Shown: in pieces, positions 6,678-7,522 of the stretch | Layout of the letters: each line of letters begins with the position of its first letter | How positions within the stretch are numbered: position 1 is the stretch's first letter | Source of the DNA: Paracoccaceae bacterium | GTDB lineage: Bacteria; Pseudomonadota; Alphaproteobacteria; Rhodobacterales; Rhodobacteraceae | Assembly: GCA_026982275.1 (NCBI GenBank) | Contig: JALSHK010000499.1 | Location: 1 to 7,522, forward strand | DNA: 7,522 nucleotides | Reading direction: 5' to 3' | Notes under the pieces: generated by a model | The model's database searches: none | What the model was told of the DNA's origin: nothing | Seen by the model: the letters and a program-made list of their open reading frames with translations, nothing else | Translations under genes and position numbers: made by a program

Positions 6678-7522
6678 CTATTGCACCTCGATCATCTGGC
6701 GGGCCAGCACCTCTCCCGCGCCGGAATAGTAGCGCAGTTCATAGGTGCCAATCATGCGTGGAGCGATCAGCACCGCGCTGCCAGCGCTGCCGGCACGGGC
6801 AATGGCCAGCACCGCATCATCGGGCGCGCCGGCTTCGCTCAGGCCGATATAATCATCGCTTGCCATCGGGCCGGTATACTCAATGGTGATCCGACGGCGT
6901 GGGGCAATGCTTTCAGGGGCGCTCAGGGTAGCTTCCATCATTGGCTCGACCATGGTCTCACCGGTCATGGTATCGGTCTCCATGGTTGCCGATTCGCTTT
7001 CCATCGCGCCTTCATCTGTTGTCGGGGCATCCATCGGAGCGGCATCCATATCCCCCATCATCGATTGCAGCGCCGCTTTCAGCTCGGCGGTTGAATCCGC
7101 GCTCACAAAAAGCCCGCCGGTTTGATCCGCCAGATATCCCAGCTCTGCCTGCTCGCCCGCATCCACCACATCGAATGCAATCACATGCGCGGTGAAATCA
7201 AGGCTGTTGCCGCCCAGCTCGTCAGCCAGCGATTTCAGATCGCCATCACAGCTTTCCACCCCGTCCGTGACCAGCACAATCCGCCCCGAGCGGGTTTTGT
7301 ATTCCAGCAGATCCGCTGCCTGATCCACCGCCGCCACCAAAGGCGTGCGCCCGTGCGGGGTAAGCCCGTTTACGGCGGCGGAAAATGCAGCCGCCTCCAG
7401 CGGGCCAACCGGCAATACCATTTCGATATCCCCGCAGCCGTCATTCACCCCGTGCCCATAGGCCATCAGGCCAAACCCGGAGTCGGTTTCCAGCCCGTCC
7501 ACCAGCTCGCCCAGCACCTGCC
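6678..7522 (-). CDS. VWA domain protein, C-terminal part (5' end outside window)
   Basis: This minus-strand frame is open from the right edge to the TAG at 6678-6680; about 280 residues are visible and the true start lies outside. Residue numbers below count from the GTG codon at 7517, which is probably internal because the frame stays open upstream (CAG at 7518-7520). Residues 1 to about 152 form most of a von Willebrand A domain: FGLMAYGH (15-22), GRTPLVAAVDQA (56-67, Thr58 as the likely MIDAS threonine), RIVLVTDGVESCDGD (79-93, with Asp85), and LADQTGGLFVSADS (129-142). The DxSxS part of the metal site would be just off the edge. Cys28 and Cys90 could form a disulfide if the protein is exported. 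Residues 153-195 are a Met-rich acidic linker. Residues about 203-279 (ITIEYTGP ... YELRYYSG ... MIEVQ) look like a beta-rich domain often found at the end of such proteins. Partner and function are unknown. It is convergent with, and unrelated to, the ED operon. Confidence 0.85.
   Translation of the reverse strand, partial: QVLGELVDGLETDSGFGLMAYGHGVNDGCGDIEMVLPVGPLEAAAFSAAVNGLTPHGRTPLVAAVDQAADLLEYKTRSGRIVLVTDGVESCDGDLKSLADELGGNSLDFTAHVIAFDVVDAGEQAELGYLADQTGGLFVSADSTAELKAALQSMMGDMDAAPMDAPTTDEGAMESESATMETDTMTGETMVEPMMEATLSAPESIAPRRRITIEYTGPMASDDYIGLSEAGAPDDAVLAIARAGSAGSAVLIAPRMIGTYELRYYSGAGEVLARQMIEVQ

Noticed and set aside
6420..7094. Plus-strand frame of 224 codons running from the rluA end across the gap into the VWA gene
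   Set aside because: It crosses two real genes and a terminator hairpin, and its translation (Ser, Arg, His rich) resembles no family; the opposite strand gives a clear VWA protein.
1..7522. Possible mobile element, CRISPR array, defence or phage system
   Set aside because: No transposase, integrase, spaced repeats or toxin-antitoxin-like pair was seen. All large frames are explained by conserved metabolic genes, rluA or the VWA protein.

Overview
This window looks like a piece of an alphaproteobacterial chromosome, most likely from the Rhodobacterales (Roseobacter) group. The assignment rests on protein character, high GC with G/C-rich third codon positions, and a tightly packed Entner-Doudoroff (ED) gene cluster. 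It is an inference from recognised families, not from a database search.

Bases 1-6501 (+ strand) hold seven genes in one direction with almost no space between them: the 3' part of zwf (glucose-6-phosphate dehydrogenase), pgl (6-phosphogluconolactonase), edd (6-phosphogluconate dehydratase), a PPOX/FMN-type flavoprotein of unknown substrate, eda (KDPG aldolase), pgi (glucose-6-phosphate isomerase) and rluA (rRNA/tRNA pseudouridine synthase). Junctions are a 1-bp overlap (zwf/pgl), 3 bp (pgl/edd), a 4-bp ATGA overlap (edd/PPOX), 4 bp (PPOX/eda), 1 bp (eda/pgi) and an 11-bp overlap (pgi/rluA). This spacing suggests one transcription unit with translational coupling. Its promoter lies left of the window. 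No gnd, phosphofructokinase or HexR-type regulator is visible.

Together zwf, pgl, edd and eda make the full route from glucose-6-phosphate to pyruvate and glyceraldehyde-3-phosphate. pgi connects fructose-6-phosphate to it and allows hexose phosphate made by gluconeogenesis, or released from the aldolase product, to re-enter. The two genes outside the pathway are the flavoprotein between edd and eda, and rluA at the end.

Bases 6502-6677 are a non-coding gap between convergent genes. It holds a strong hairpin oriented as a terminator for the minus-strand gene, plus a smaller perfect inverted repeat. Bases 6678-7522 (- strand) encode the C-terminal part of a von Willebrand factor A (VWA) domain protein. 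It has an unusual Met-rich, acidic linker before a C-terminal beta-rich segment; its N-terminus is beyond the right edge.

I see no mobile element, CRISPR array, tRNA/rRNA gene, phage or defence system. The region is mainly core metabolism. The points most worth a second look are the PPOX flavoprotein inside the ED cluster and the Met-rich linker of the VWA protein.
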